Positions 36,704 through 45,100 of a stretch of 64,000 bases of DNA are shown piece by piece. Position 1 is the first letter of the stretch, and each line of letters begins with the position of its first letter. The DNA is taken from positions 290,028 through 354,027 of the forward strand of contig JANLFP010000003.1 in NCBI GenBank assembly GCA_024655905.1, read 5' to 3'. Source of the DNA: Tepidanaerobacteraceae bacterium (GTDB lineage: Bacteria > Bacillota > Thermosediminibacteria > Thermosediminibacterales > Tepidanaerobacteraceae). A model generated the notes under the pieces. That model saw only the letters and a program-made list of their open reading frames with translations. It was not told where the DNA came from and ran no database searches. A program made the translations under genes and the position numbers.

Positions 36704-37887
36704 TATTCCTGCGATTCGGAGTCTTTGACGAACATAGAAAGGGCATATGCCGCAAACAGCAGTAACGCGCCTCCAAAGAAGGAGTACGGAAGCCCCAGAT
36801 GATCCCCGAGATACCCTCCTATTATGGGGCCGGTAACGGAACCTATGGACATGATGCTGTTCAGCATGCCGAAGGAGCTTCCCTGGCTGCCCTTATCGCT
36901 GCTTTGCGCGATGAGGACATTGCCCGCCACGGTTACGGCGGAGTTGAAAAATCCAAATACGAATCTAACGGTGCCGAGTGTTAGAATTGACGCGGAAAGG
37001 CCCTGCAGCGCCGTGAATGCGCTGCAGGCCAGCAGAGAAAATCTGAGTATGGAGGAGGTGGAATACTTGTGAATTCTGCCTACCAGGGGCGCTCCGAGCG
37101 CCGTGGACACCCCAACTATGGAAAAAATGGCGCCGGTATAAAGTTCCGCATTTTCCGGGGAAATGCTGCTTATCAATAGGGGCAGCGTGGGATAGACGGC
37201 CATGAGGGCCGCCTGCACCAGGAGCCAAACTGTAAAGAGGATAACGAGCTGACGGTTCTGCAGTGTAGACTTTATGTCTTTTAAAATAGAAGTTTTCGGC
37301 CCCGGAGAAACTTCTTCCCTTACCTTGGCGGCAAAAGGCAGGATGGCCGCGATAAAGAGCAGCACGCCGGTGAACATCATGCTTCCCCGGATGCCCAGGA
37401 GTTTTGCGGATATGCCGCCGAAGAGCGGCCCCGTGATATTGCCGACAGCCGATGCGGCCTGCACTATGCCCAAACTGTACACCAGATTTTCCGGTCTGCT
37501 GCTTGAGGCAACAAGTGTTATGGCGGCGGGAATGTAACCCGAAAGGATTCCATTGATGCCTCTTAGTATGAAAAGCTGCATGTGGTTGTGGACCATAGAC
37601 ATGAGAAAGTAGGTTATGCCCATGCCGATCCCGGCCCTTGCCATCATGGGCTTTTTTCCGTATTTGTCGGATATGGAGCCCCATATTGGGGCCATTATGC
37701 CGAATGTGAGCGAGTTTATGGAGAAAATCAATCCGGACCACAACGACGTATTGTTTTTAAGACCAAGCTCTTTAAGGAAAATGGGCAGAAACGGAGTGAT
37801 GGTGCTGAACGCTATGGAAGCCACAAAAACGCCCAGCGATATGAGGTAGAGATTCCTCTGCCACTGGGGGATATATGGGAGTTTCAA
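36694..37887 (-). CDS. MFS transporter (drug:proton antiporter-like)
   Basis: Twelve-helix major facilitator protein of 397 residues. TTG at 37887 behind GAGGAG. The loop 2-3 signature is GSISDKYGKKPMMARAG, and motif C-like glycines occur in helix 5 (GIVQAASAVGNITGPLFGG), typical of drug exporters of the DHA1 group. Converges with the ABC permease operon. Substrate unknown. Confidence 0.92.
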   Translation of the reverse strand: MKLPYIPQWQRNLYLISLGVFVASIAFSTITPFLPIFLKELGLKNNTSLWSGLIFSINSLTFGIMAPIWGSISDKYGKKPMMARAGIGMGITYFLMSMVHNHMQLFILRGINGILSGYIPAAITLVASSSRPENLVYSLGIVQAASAVGNITGPLFGGISAKLLGIRGSMMFTGVLLFIAAILPFAAKVREEVSPGPKTSILKDIKSTLQNRQLVILFTVWLLVQAALMAVYPTLPLLISSISPENAELYTGAIFSIVGVSTALGAPLVGRIHKYSTSSILRFSLLACSAFTALQGLSASILTLGTVRFVFGFFNSAVTVAGNVLIAQSSDKGSQGSSFGMLNSIMSIGSVTGPIIGGYLGDHLGLPYSFFGGALLLFAAYALSMFVKDSESQEYYD

Positions 37888-38049
37888 TTTTGATTTCTCC
37901 TCTCGACTTTCCCGAAAAGATAAAGTATAATATATTCATGGATGAGATTTTTAATATCCATAACAATATTAACAAATTATATCGCTAAAATCAACAAGGC
38001 AATAGCGGCAATAGTAGCCTTGCGGCAGAAACAGGCATTTCACGGTCGG

Positions 38050-38079
38050 TTGACAAAAGGGCGAATTGTATGCTATACT
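38050..38079 (+). promoter_or_regulatory. promoter of tRNA cluster
   Basis: TTGACA, 18 bases, TATACT, ending 17 bases ahead of the first tRNA. Confidence 0.75.
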
Positions 38080-38096
38080 TTGAATAGCCATCGGAC

Positions 38097-38183
38097 GGAG
38101 GGGTGTCCGAGCGGTTTAAGGAGCTGGTCTTGAAAATCAGTGTCTCGAAAGAGCCGTGGGTTCGAATCCCACCCCCTCCGCCA
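38097..38183 (+). tRNA. tRNA-Ser (UGA)
   Basis: Acceptor GGAGGGG / CCCCTCC with CCA encoded. Anticodon loop CTTGAAA gives TGA at 38131-38133. Long variable arm, as in all tRNA-Ser; T-loop GTTCGAATCCC. Confidence 0.95.
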
Positions 38184-38190
38184 TTGAGCA

Positions 38191-38282
38191 GTAGACAGAG
38201 GTCGGAAATGAGGGACCGGAATGGAAGGATTTGCCTTCGCCTGGTACCAACGGGTCCGATAACCGACATCTGATATCTGATG
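38191..38282. repeat. inter-tRNA spacer repeat, copy A
   Basis: AGGATTTGCCTTCGCC, GGGTCCGATAA and CGACATCTGATATCTGA: the same blocks as in the spacers at 39183, 39400 and 39488. Confidence 0.65.
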
Positions 38283-38292
38283 CCCCAAACGC

Positions 38293-38388
38293 GGAGAGAT
38301 GGCCGAGTAGGTCGAAGGCGGTCGCCTGCTAAGCGATTATACGGACCTAAAATCCGTATCTCGGGTTCGAATCCCGATCTCTCCGCCA
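38293..38388 (+). tRNA. tRNA-Ser (GCU)
   Basis: Acceptor GGAGAGA / TCTCTCC with encoded CCA. Anticodon GCT at 38328-38330 in loop CTGCTAA. Very long variable arm (TACGGACCTAAAATCCGTA). Confidence 0.95.
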
Positions 38389-38394
38389 TTGCAT

Positions 38395-38471
<77 letters not shown>

Positions 38472-38509
38472 AATGTGAAGTGTGATGCAACCCTTTTACA
38501 TCTTGTTGG

Positions 38510-38586
38510 GCGCCCGTAGCTCAGGAGGAAAGAGCAGCGGTTTCCTAAACCGCGTGCCGGGGGTTCGAGTCCTCCCGGGCGCACCA
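38510..38586 (+). tRNA. tRNA-Arg (CCU)
   Basis: Acceptor GCGCCCG / CGGGCGC, encoded CCA, anticodon CCT at 38544-38546 in loop TTCCTAA. Confidence 0.93.
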
Positions 38587-38679
38587 TTTTGATGTGCGAA
38601 GCGGAATGCGAGAGATTGGCTTGATTTTTTCTTCAAACAGATGCGATTCTCATGTCGGAATAATTGGGTTAGAAACCTT

Positions 38680-39162
38680 ATGGTGCAGGAAATTGATAAA
38701 CTAGATGTTTTTTTTATGCGCGAGGCATTGAAGGAAGCCCGAAAAGCCCTGGAACTGAAAGAAGTTCCCGTAGGAGCCGTGATAGCGGCGGAGGGCGGCA
38801 TCGTAGCAGCGGCGCACAACCTGCGGGAGGCGCTACAGGACGCTACCGCTCACGCCGAAATCCTGGCCATCCGCATGGCTTGCGAGGTTCTGGGAAGTTG
38901 GCGCTTAACGGGCTGCACGCTGTATGTTACTTTAGAGCCGTGCCCCATGTGCGCGGGGGCAATCGTGCTTTCCAGACTTGACAGAGTCGTTTTTGGCGCC
39001 AGCGATCCGAAGGCGGGAGCCTGTGGAAGCCTCGTCAACATTCCTGAAGACGAAAGGTTCAACCACAGGCCGAAAATGTCGGCAGGAGTGCTGGCCGAAG
39101 AATGTGCCGGGCTGTTGAAAGATTTTTTTAAGCAAAAAAGACAAAAAAATATTTTAACATAA
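38680..39162 (+). CDS. tadA: tRNA-specific adenosine deaminase
   Basis: Deaminates A34 to inosine in tRNA-Arg(ACG). About 160 residues from the ATG at 38680; the frame is open to 38641 and the SD is poor, so the start is uncertain. Zinc site: TAHAEILA (His and catalytic Glu) and LEPCPMCAGAI (two Cys). It stands between tRNA-Arg(CCU) and tRNA-Ser(CGA), with its substrate tRNA-Arg(ACG) just upstream, so enzyme and substrate may share a transcript. Confidence 0.95.
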   Translation: MVQEIDKLDVFFMREALKEARKALELKEVPVGAVIAAEGGIVAAAHNLREALQDATAHAEILAIRMACEVLGSWRLTGCTLYVTLEPCPMCAGAIVLSRLDRVVFGASDPKAGACGSLVNIPEDERFNHRPKMSAGVLAEECAGLLKDFFKQKRQKNILT

Positions 39163-39182
39163 TAGAGACCTTATTCCATATG

Positions 39183-39280
39183 TCAGAAATCAGAAGCCGG
39201 AAGTCAGAGGTCAGAATAGAAGTATTTGCCTTCAGCAATCCATCAAGTCCGACATCAGATATCTGGCATCCGACCTCCCG
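39183..39280. repeat. inter-tRNA spacer repeat, copy B
   Basis: GGAAGTCAGAGGTCAGAATAGA, ATTTGCCTTCAGCAATCC, AAGTCCGACATCAGATATC: related to copies A, C and D. Confidence 0.65.
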
Positions 39281-39284
39281 ACAG

Positions 39285-39374
39285 GGAGAGATGGCCGAGA
39301 GGTTGAAGGCGCTCGCCTCGAAAGCGAGTGGGCGTAAATCCGCCTCGTGAGTTCGAATCTCACTCTCTCCGCCA
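39285..39374 (+). tRNA. tRNA-Ser (CGA)
   Basis: Acceptor GGAGAGA / TCTCTCC, encoded CCA, anticodon CGA at 39319-39321 in loop CTCGAAA, long variable arm. Confidence 0.95.
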
Positions 39375-39399
39375 CTTGAATGAATTAAGAATTCGGAGG

Positions 39400-39472
39400 C
39401 GCGAAGCTGGAAGTCAGAATGAAAGGATTTGCCTTCGGCAAATCCGATAAGTCCGACATCTGATATCCGACC
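39400..39472. repeat. inter-tRNA spacer repeat, copy C
   Basis: Contains a perfect 9-bp hairpin GGATTTGCC-TTC-GGCAAATCC (39425-39445), then AAGTCCGACATCTGATATCC. Best-preserved copy. Confidence 0.7.
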
Positions 39473-39487
39473 CAAGATATCAGCAAT

Positions 39488-39547
39488 AAGATATTTGTCC
39501 AAGCAAATTTCGTCGAGTCTGACATCCGACTTCTGACATCTGATTAC
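39488..39547. repeat. inter-tRNA spacer repeat, copy D
   Basis: ATTTGTCCAAGCAAATTTCG, GAGTCTGACATCCGACTTC and TGACATCTGATTA: the most diverged copy. Confidence 0.5.
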
Positions 39548-39554
39548 TGAATAC

Positions 39555-39649
39555 GGAGAGATGGCTGAGCTGGTCGAAGGCGCGCGACTGGAAATCGCGT
39601 ATACGGACAAAAATCCGTATCGAGGGTTCGAATCCCTCTCTCTCCGCCA
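39555..39649 (+). tRNA. tRNA-Ser (GGA)
   Basis: Acceptor GGAGAGA / TCTCTCC, encoded CCA, anticodon GGA at 39590-39592 in loop CTGGAAA, long variable arm (TATACGGACAAAAATCCGTAT). Confidence 0.95.
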
Positions 39650-39682
39650 TTTTTATATTCACATATAAGCAGCGCAAAAGAT

Positions 39683-39953
39683 TTTGCCGTGCTAGATGGG
39701 GAGGCAGCGGTGCCCTGTACCCACAATCCGCTACAGTGGGGTCGAACTCCCTCCCGAGGTCTTATTCCTGTGGGGACCGGCTTTGACAAGTGGTGACGAT
39801 GGCCGGGTCCCGCGCAATGGAAACTTTCGAACCCCGTCAGGTCCGGGAGGAAGCAGCGGTAAGGAAGCACTTCCATGTGCCGCGGGGCAGCCTGGCCGGA
39901 GCCAACTATCACTGCATCGCCCGGAGGGATAGATCGACGGAGGGTGCACGGCT
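39683..39953 (+). ncRNA. ffs: signal recognition particle RNA, Bacillus-type (6S-like large form)
   Basis: About 270 bases, the length of the large bacterial SRP RNA with an Alu domain. Alu part TGCCGTGCTAGATGGGGAGG and GGTGCCCTGTACC; S-domain Ffh-binding region GTCAGGTCCGGGAGGAAGCA then GCGGTAAGG; end GGGTGCACGG pairing back to the 5' end. Position between tRNA-Ser and dnaX is the usual place in Firmicutes. Ends are estimated. Confidence 0.95.
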
Positions 39954-39961
39954 CAAATTTG

Positions 39962-39987
39962 GCCGCCGAATTTCTCGGCGGCTATTT
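39962..39987 (+). terminator. intrinsic terminator after SRP RNA
   Basis: GCCGCCGA and TCGGCGGC form an 8-bp stem with a five-base loop followed by TATTTTA. Confidence 0.85.
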
Positions 39988-40023
39988 TAAAGTTTTAACG
40001 ATTTTTAAAACGGAGAATGGGTT

Positions 40024-41700
40024 ATGTCTTACATAGCGCTTTACAGAAAATACAGACCCCGGGATTTTGACGGAATAGTGGGGCAGGACGCTATCGTCAC
40101 CACACTCAAGAATCAAATAAAGACCGGCAGAATAGGCCATGCGTACCTTTTCTGCGGCATGAGGGGCACGGGGAAGACCAGTACCGCCAGAGTGTTTGCA
40201 AAAGCCCTAAACTGCGAAAGAGGGCCAACGGTGAATCCGTGCAATCAATGCGCGCCGTGCCGAGCGATAAACAACGGCAGCATGATGGACGTCATTGAAA
40301 TGGATGCAGCTTCCAACCGAGGCATCGATGACATAAGGGAGCTCAGGGAAAAGGTGAATTTCCCGCCATCGGAAGGAAAATACAAGGTATATATCATCGA
40401 TGAGGTGCACATGCTCACAACGGAGGCCTTCAATGCCCTTTTGAAGACGCTGGAGGAACCGCCGCGCCACGTGGTCTTCATACTGGCCACAACCGAACCA
40501 AATAAGCTTCCCGCCACCATTCTTTCCCGCTGCATGAGATTCGACTTTTCCAGAGTATCGGCTGGGGAACTGGTGAGGCGCATGAAAGAGATAGCGGAGG
40601 AAATGGGTATAGAAGCCGAGGAGCGAGCTCTTGCGCAGCTTGCCAGAAGTTCTCAAGGCTCCGTCAGGGATGCGCTAAGCCTAATGGATAAAGCACTGGC
40701 ATTCGGAGGAAAGAAGATCCTATACGACGATGTGCTTAATCTCCTGGGAGCGGTAAATCGTGAAGTACTCTTCGAAATATCCCGGGCTGTGCTGAAAAAG
40801 GATGGTGGAGCCTTGCTCTCCATCGTAGATGGCATAGCAACCCGGGGAAGGGACCTGTTCCGCTTTTCGGATGATTTAATGGAGCATTTCAGGGATATTC
40901 TTTTTGCCTCCGTGGGTGCAGACCGTCGACTCATAGATGTGGCGGACGAGGAATACCTGGAGATTCAAAGGCTTGCCGAAAGCTACTCGAGAGAAAAACT
41001 GCTGAGCATAATAGAAATATTAAAGGACGCCGCCAATGACATGAAGTGGTCTTCACAGCCCAGAATAGTGCTGGAAGCAGCAGTTCTAAAGCTGATATTG
41101 CCGGAATTGTGGGAACAAAATCATGGTTATATCAGCCGCATACAGGACCTGGAGCAGCAGATGGCGGCGCTGCAGGAACAAGTCGCCAAAATAGCTACAT
41201 CCCCGGTGAAAGAAGATCCTGCCGCTTCTGGGGCAACCGGTGCCGCTTCGTTCATGGGACAGCCGCAGCCGCCGGAAATGGGTGCAACCGCAGGTTATCC
41301 GAAGGGAGAAATTTCGGATGCTGGCAGCGGATTTTCGCCAGACTCAAAACAGGCGGTCGAAAACAGGCGGTGTGGCGCTGAAGCGCCGGCGGAGCGGGAA
41401 AAAAACAATAGGGACGAAGAAACATTCCGGCAGCTTGTTCAAGCTTGGCCCGAAATAATAGAAGAACTGGGCAAAAAACGGAAAAAAAGCCTGCAAACCT
41501 TCATCCAGACAGCAGATGTGAGGCCGGCACGGCTGGAAAAAGGTTGGCTATATCTGTTCGGCGATGATGTGTATAAGGAAATAATCCTATCCGACAAGCA
41601 TATAATCGAGGAAACGGTGAAAAACGTCACGGGCATCGATATCTCCATAAAGGGATTTGAACAGCAAAAAAATGACGAAAGCGAAAAAAAAAACTTTTAG
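40024..41700 (+). CDS. dnaX: DNA polymerase III gamma/tau subunit
   Basis: Clamp-loader ATPase, 558 residues in the primary frame. N-terminal AAA+ domain with Walker A GMRGTGKTST, a Cys4 zinc module (CERGPTVNPCNQCAPC), Walker B IIDEVHML and sensor ATTEPNKLPATILSRC. A variable Pro/Ala/Gly linker (~385-450) leads to the tau-like C-terminal domain (LVQAWPEIIEELGKKRKKSL). The primary frame stops at 41698-41700 just after a run of ten A (41684-41693). The -1 frame continues for 49 codons to 41843 with a family-like end (FLSNVIKIFGSDIVKII). So the complete protein probably needs slippage or an extra A. Confidence 0.96.
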   Translation: MSYIALYRKYRPRDFDGIVGQDAIVTTLKNQIKTGRIGHAYLFCGMRGTGKTSTARVFAKALNCERGPTVNPCNQCAPCRAINNGSMMDVIEMDAASNRGIDDIRELREKVNFPPSEGKYKVYIIDEVHMLTTEAFNALLKTLEEPPRHVVFILATTEPNKLPATILSRCMRFDFSRVSAGELVRRMKEIAEEMGIEAEERALAQLARSSQGSVRDALSLMDKALAFGGKKILYDDVLNLLGAVNREVLFEISRAVLKKDGGALLSIVDGIATRGRDLFRFSDDLMEHFRDILFASVGADRRLIDVADEEYLEIQRLAESYSREKLLSIIEILKDAANDMKWSSQPRIVLEAAVLKLILPELWEQNHGYISRIQDLEQQMAALQEQVAKIATSPVKEDPAASGATGAASFMGQPQPPEMGATAGYPKGEISDAGSGFSPDSKQAVENRRCGAEAPAEREKNNRDEETFRQLVQAWPEIIEELGKKRKKSLQTFIQTADVRPARLEKGWLYLFGDDVYKEIILSDKHIIEETVKNVTGIDISIKGFEQQKNDESEKKNF

Positions 41701-41843
41701 CCGATGAAAAGACAGGGAAAGGCTCCGGGCAAAAAAACAACGGCGATAAACGGGAAAACGGAGCCGAGTGCGGTGTTTCGGACGACGAGTTTTTATCCAA
41801 TGTGATAAAAATTTTCGGCAGCGATATTGTAAAAATAATTTAG
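41684..41843 (+). other. A10 slippery run and -1 frame extension of dnaX
   Basis: Ten A followed by CTTTTAG. In the zero frame translation ends at once; one base back it reads KKLLADEKTGKGSG onward and ends FLSNVIKIFGSDIVKII at TAG 41841-41843, directly in the SD of ybaB. Open for 49 codons with sensible residues. See findings. Confidence 0.75.
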
Positions 41844-41855
41844 GAGGCGATCCTT

Positions 41856-42176
41856 TTGAACGGCATGGGAAACATGAACAAACTCATGAAGCAGGTCCAA
41901 AAAATGCAGCAGGACATGGTGAAACTGCAAGAAGAATTAAAAGACAGAACCATAGAAGCCACATCCGGCGGAGGAGCGGTGAAAGCGGTGGCCAACGGCA
42001 GAAAGCAGCTTGTGAGCATTGAAATAAAGCCCGAAGCCGTGGACCCCGACGATGTGGAAATGCTGCAGGACCTCATACTGGCTGCGGCCAATGAAGCCCT
42101 GCAGAAAGCCGAGGACATGGTGAACCAGGAAATGAGCAGGCTCACCGGCGGGCTCAACATCCCCGGCCTCTTCTAA
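41856..42176 (+). CDS. YbaB/EbfC nucleoid-associated protein
   Basis: DNA-binding protein of 106 residues; TTG at 41856 behind TAGGAGGCG. Family marks: [58 protein letters not shown]. Standard place between dnaX and recR. It coats DNA as a dimer and may affect recombination and transcription, as known for relatives. Confidence 0.95.
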   Translation: MNGMGNMNKLMKQVQKMQQDMVKLQEELKDRTIEATSGGGAVKAVANGRKQLVSIEIKPEAVDPDDVEMLQDLILAAANEALQKAEDMVNQEMSRLTGGLNIPGLF

Positions 42177-42196
42177 AAAAGGATTGAGTCACGGGG

Positions 42197-42262
42197 ATGT
42201 CACGGGGACGGTTCTCTTGACATTGGCTTTCGCCAATGTCAAGAGAACCGTCCCCGTGACAT
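42197..42262. repeat. GGGGACGGTTC repeat as a 31-bp perfect palindrome
   Basis: Arms of 31-32 bases (starting ATGTCACGGGGACGGTTC, through TCTTGACATTGGC) around a TTTC loop, between ybaB and recR. Would fold into a very stable hairpin in RNA or cruciform DNA. The TGTCA-arm variant of the family. Confidence 0.95.
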
Positions 42263-42314
42263 TGCTTTCGTTGACTCGCACAACCTTGCTATATCAAAGT
42301 GAGGAATGAGAGAA

Positions 42315-42911
42315 ATGTCTTATTATGCAGAACCTTTGGCTCACCTGATAGATGAGCTTTCACGGCTGCCCGGCATTGGTCCGAAGACTGCACAGCGTCT
42401 GGCTTTCCACATATTGAAAATGCCTAAGGACAGGGTGGCGAATCTGTCAGAATCCATCACAAAAGCCAGGGACTCCATCATATACTGTTCAATTTGCGGA
42501 AATTTTACCGACATCGATCCCTGCAGCATATGCAGGGCATCATATAGGGACAGAACCACCATCATGGTTGTGGAAGACCCAAGAGATGTGGTGGCTCTGG
42601 AAAGAACCAGGGATTACAAAGGGCTCTACCATGTGCTGCATGGAGCCATATCGCCGCTTGAAGGCATCGGCCCAGACGACATAAAAATAAAGGAGTTGCT
42701 TTCCCGGGTATCAGATGGCGTGAAGGAAATAATACTCGCCACCAACCCCGATGTTGAGGGAGAGGCGACAGCCATGTATATAGCGAGGCTCCTGAAGCCT
42801 CTTGGAGTAAAAGTGACCAGGATAGCCCACGGCATACCGGTGGGCGGGGATCTGGAATATGCCGACGAGGCTACCTTGACCAGTGCGCTAGAAGGCCGAA
42901 GAGAAATGTAA
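42315..42911 (+). CDS. recR: recombination protein RecR
   Basis: RecFOR-pathway protein that loads onto gapped DNA. ATG at 42315 gives the usual 198 residues and a correct SD distance; the ATG at 42306 is too close to it. Helix-hairpin-helix [17 protein letters not shown], a C4 zinc finger ([16 protein letters not shown]) and a Toprim domain ([28 protein letters not shown]). It closes the dnaX-ybaB-recR group. Confidence 0.98.
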   Translation: MSYYAEPLAHLIDELSRLPGIGPKTAQRLAFHILKMPKDRVANLSESITKARDSIIYCSICGNFTDIDPCSICRASYRDRTTIMVVEDPRDVVALERTRDYKGLYHVLHGAISPLEGIGPDDIKIKELLSRVSDGVKEIILATNPDVEGEATAMYIARLLKPLGVKVTRIAHGIPVGGDLEYADEATLTSALEGRREM

Positions 42912-42930
42912 CGCAAGGCATGTCACGGGC

Positions 42931-43006
42931 ATGTCACGGGGACGGTTCTCTTGACATTGGCTTTTGCCAACAAAAGCCAATGTCAAGAGAACCGTCCCCG
43001 TGACAT
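42931..43006. repeat. GGGGACGGTTC repeat as a 35-bp palindrome
   Basis: Arms of 35 bases (ATGTCACGGGGACGGTTC, through TTGACATTGGCTTTT) around GCCAAC. Same TGTCA-arm variant as 42197-42262, on the other side of recR. An extra partial TGTCACGGGC lies just upstream. Confidence 0.95.
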
Positions 43007-43013
43007 TTCTTAC

Positions 43014-43385
43014 TTATTTCATGTAAGGAAGGATTGTTCTGATGAGTTTTTTGAAAAGCTCCATTTCCTTGGGCGAGCATTTGTCCAGCAAAAGGTTTAT
43101 TTCCCTCCGGACATCTCCTGCTTTGTAGGTGCATTGGGACTCATTGACGCCATCAGCGCCGGAATCACCGAAAATCAGATAGTCTAGCGATACATGCAGG
43201 CAGTTCGCGATTCGTACCATCACCGTAAGGCTCATCTGCCTTTCTCCCCGCTCGAGTTGTCCCACATAGTAGTCAGAAAGCCCAACGATTTCTGCAAATT
43301 CCTCCCTCGAAAGACCCATCTTTTCCCTTTCGCTTCTGATCCTCTGGCCGATGGCCCTGCAGTATATTTCTCTTTTTGATTCCAT
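43014..43385 (-). CDS. XRE-family HTH regulator
   Basis: A 123-residue protein with an N-terminal helix-turn-helix of the Cro/CI type: IGQRIRSEREKMGLSREEFA then EIVGLSDYYVGQLERGERQM. ATG at 43385 is eight bases after AAGGAG; GTG 43394 overlaps it. The C-terminal part (INLLLDKCSPKEMELFKKLI) is similar to small sporulation-linked regulators in Clostridia. It is divergent from the Spo0E-like gene. Targets unknown. Confidence 0.9.
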   Translation of the reverse strand: MESKREIYCRAIGQRIRSEREKMGLSREEFAEIVGLSDYYVGQLERGERQMSLTVMVRIANCLHVSLDYLIFGDSGADGVNESQCTYKAGDVRREINLLLDKCSPKEMELFKKLIRTILPYMK

Positions 43386-43524
43386 TTGATTCACTCCTTC
43401 ATCTTAGGATACTTTATCGAACTTTGAGCGCCACATGAATTTGCAATAAGCATATAAATAATATTTGCAATATGGAAATGGTTAATGTAAAATAATGTAT
43501 AGTTAATTTTCGGGAGTGTGCAGG

Positions 43525-43701
43525 ATGGATGTGAAGACAAGGCTGGATATTGCAAGAAACATCCTGAACAATGCGACAAAAATGAATATGAGCGGGGATT
43601 TGCTGCTAAAAATTAGCAGAAAAATCGACAGATACGTCATGGAATATTACAGCGAAAGCAGAGAAAAAAAGGGTGGTGCGCGTGAAGAGGCAAATGTATA
43701 A
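43525..43701 (+). CDS. Spo0E-like aspartyl-phosphate phosphatase
   Basis: A 58-residue helical protein with the Spo0E signature (NMSGDLLLKISRKIDRYVME then YY, compare SxELDxLIxxY). Such proteins remove phosphate from Spo0A~P and delay sporulation. ATG at 43525 follows CGGGAG. The end overlaps the start of the diguanylate cyclase gene by up to 29 bases. The Ser of the consensus SQELD is Ser here but E-L is K-I, so activity is probable, not certain. Confidence 0.7.
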   Translation: MDVKTRLDIARNILNNATKMNMSGDLLLKISRKIDRYVMEYYSESREKKGGAREEANV

Positions 43702-44359
43702 TTATGCTCCTGAAGTTTTTCCGTCCCTGGGATTTGTTCTCTGGCTTGCAGCGTTTTTAATTGGCAGGCGATACAGATTAGAGAACGCGCTGGTATGGGT
43801 GCCGTACGTAATCATTCAAACGATTTTTGCCACAATTTCCGGCGTGATTATAAAAAATTTATACCAGCAGGTGCAGACGGACATGCTGACCGGCCTGCAC
43901 AGCAGGAGATATTTTTACATGAAATTGTCAAAAATGAAATCCAGAGCCCCGGTTTCGCTGATATTCATGGATATAGACGATTTCAAAAGCATAAACGATA
44001 CATACGGACATACGGCAGGCGACGAGATATTGAGGCAGTTTGCATGCATATTGCAGAATAACATTAGAAGAAATGACATAATTGCCCGATGGGGCGGGGA
44101 GGAGTTTGCGATAATTCTGCCTCGAACCGATGCCGAAGAAGCTTTCATAATAGCGAATCGCATAAGAAAACTGGTTGAAGAAAAGGAATTTACTATAAAT
44201 GAAACTGTCTGCAGGATAACGATAAGCGTGGGCATAGCCTGGGTGCGAAAAGGAAATGATGTAAATGCTGATGGGTTTTTCAAAATAGCCGATGAAGCCC
44301 TTTATAAAGCCAAAGAAAAAAAGAATTTTATTGTTGTATATGAAGGAGGAAAGTGTTAA
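43673..44359 (+). CDS. diguanylate cyclase (GGDEF domain)
   Basis: Makes cyclic di-GMP from GTP. About 225 residues; start is one of several GTG codons at 43673-43682. Two N-terminal membrane helices (~12-32, 38-60), then a GGDEF domain: LTGLHSRRYFYMKL, MDIDDFKSINDTYGH, active loop WGGEEFAI, and an inhibitory RxxD site (RRND) five residues ahead of it. No separate sensor domain. Coupled to the Spo0E-like gene, which suggests c-di-GMP and sporulation control act together here (inference). Confidence 0.95.
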   Translation: MVRVKRQMYNYAPEVFPSLGFVLWLAAFLIGRRYRLENALVWVPYVIIQTIFATISGVIIKNLYQQVQTDMLTGLHSRRYFYMKLSKMKSRAPVSLIFMDIDDFKSINDTYGHTAGDEILRQFACILQNNIRRNDIIARWGGEEFAIILPRTDAEEAFIIANRIRKLVEEKEFTINETVCRITISVGIAWVRKGNDVNADGFFKIADEALYKAKEKKNFIVVYEGGKC

Positions 44360-44434
44360 TATTGTAGAAGAAGGCTCATCTCCTGCATATAATAGCCAAA
44401 ATCGGGCAGAATTTCTAAAAAGGAGATGAGCGAT

Positions 44435-44698
44435 GTGGATAAAGTCGATATTATCAGTTTTCTGTCTCGCATGTCGTCTAAACTATTCATCGTCGATGAC
44501 GAGGAAGCGGTAGTACCGGCAGATATTTGTCTGGCAGACGAGATAAAAAAAGCCCATCAGGACTGGATAAAAGCTCAAGAATATTTTGAATGCGTGACCG
44601 ACCCCGACCTGGTGGACCACGCCATTTTTGCAGAAGAAGCCGCCAGAAAAAAGTATGTATATCTGTTAAAAAAGGCAAAACAGGGCATATCTTTTTAA
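44435..44698 (+). CDS. YaaL/DUF2508 protein
   Basis: Small conserved Firmicute protein (87 residues from the GTG at 44435, nine bases after AAAGGAG; the ATG at 44426 is too near the SD). Typical end: DEIKKAHQDWIKAQEYFECV then HAIFAEEAARKKYVYLLKKA. Usually between recR and bofA, as here. Function unknown. Confidence 0.9.
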   Translation: MDKVDIISFLSRMSSKLFIVDDEEAVVPADICLADEIKKAHQDWIKAQEYFECVTDPDLVDHAIFAEEAARKKYVYLLKKAKQGISF

Positions 44699-44740
44699 AA
44701 AAATAATAGTATATAATAAAAACGAGAAGGGGGCGATGAT

Positions 44741-45016
44741 ATGCATATTGACTATTCAACCGCAATTGCCTATGCTTTCGGCCTCATTCTGATTTATATT
44801 GTGGGAAGGGTGCTCCTGGCTCCGCTGAGGATTGTTCTGAAGCTTGTTTACAATGCCCTTATCGGCGGCATTATACTTGTGATTCTCAACTTTTTCGGCA
44901 GCCATTTCGGCCTTTCAATAGCCGTAAACCCTATTACCGCTTTGATTGTGGGATTTCTGGGGGTTCCGGGCATCATCATATTGTTCGTCGTGAAATACAT
45001 ACTATCGGCAGGATAA
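44741..45016 (+). CDS. bofA: pro-sigma-K processing inhibitor BofA
   Basis: A 91-residue membrane protein with two to three hydrophobic segments and the family end NPITALIVGFLGVPGIIILF. BofA holds the SpoIVFB protease inactive in the forespore outer membrane until late sporulation. ATG at 44741 behind AGAAGGGGG. It is strong evidence that the organism forms, or descends from a lineage forming, endospores. Confidence 0.95.
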   Translation: MHIDYSTAIAYAFGLILIYIVGRVLLAPLRIVLKLVYNALIGGIILVILNFFGSHFGLSIAVNPITALIVGFLGVPGIIILFVVKYILSAG

Positions 45017-45032
45017 TTAAATTAATTGAATT

Positions 45033-45072
45033 TAATCCTTTGCAGTTCGTGCGAAGGATTATGGTTTTTTCT
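45033..45072 (+). terminator. terminator after bofA
   Basis: TAATCCTT and AAGGATTA form a stem with a 12-base loop, followed by TGGTTTTTTC. Confidence 0.65.
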
Positions 45073-45100
45073 TGACTGCTTTTTGTTATTCTGTTATACT
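45072..45100 (+). promoter_or_regulatory. sigma-A promoter ahead of por operon
   Basis: TTGACT, 17 bases, TATACT. The start near 45107 gives a leader of about 235 bases before the gamma-subunit gene. Confidence 0.7.
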
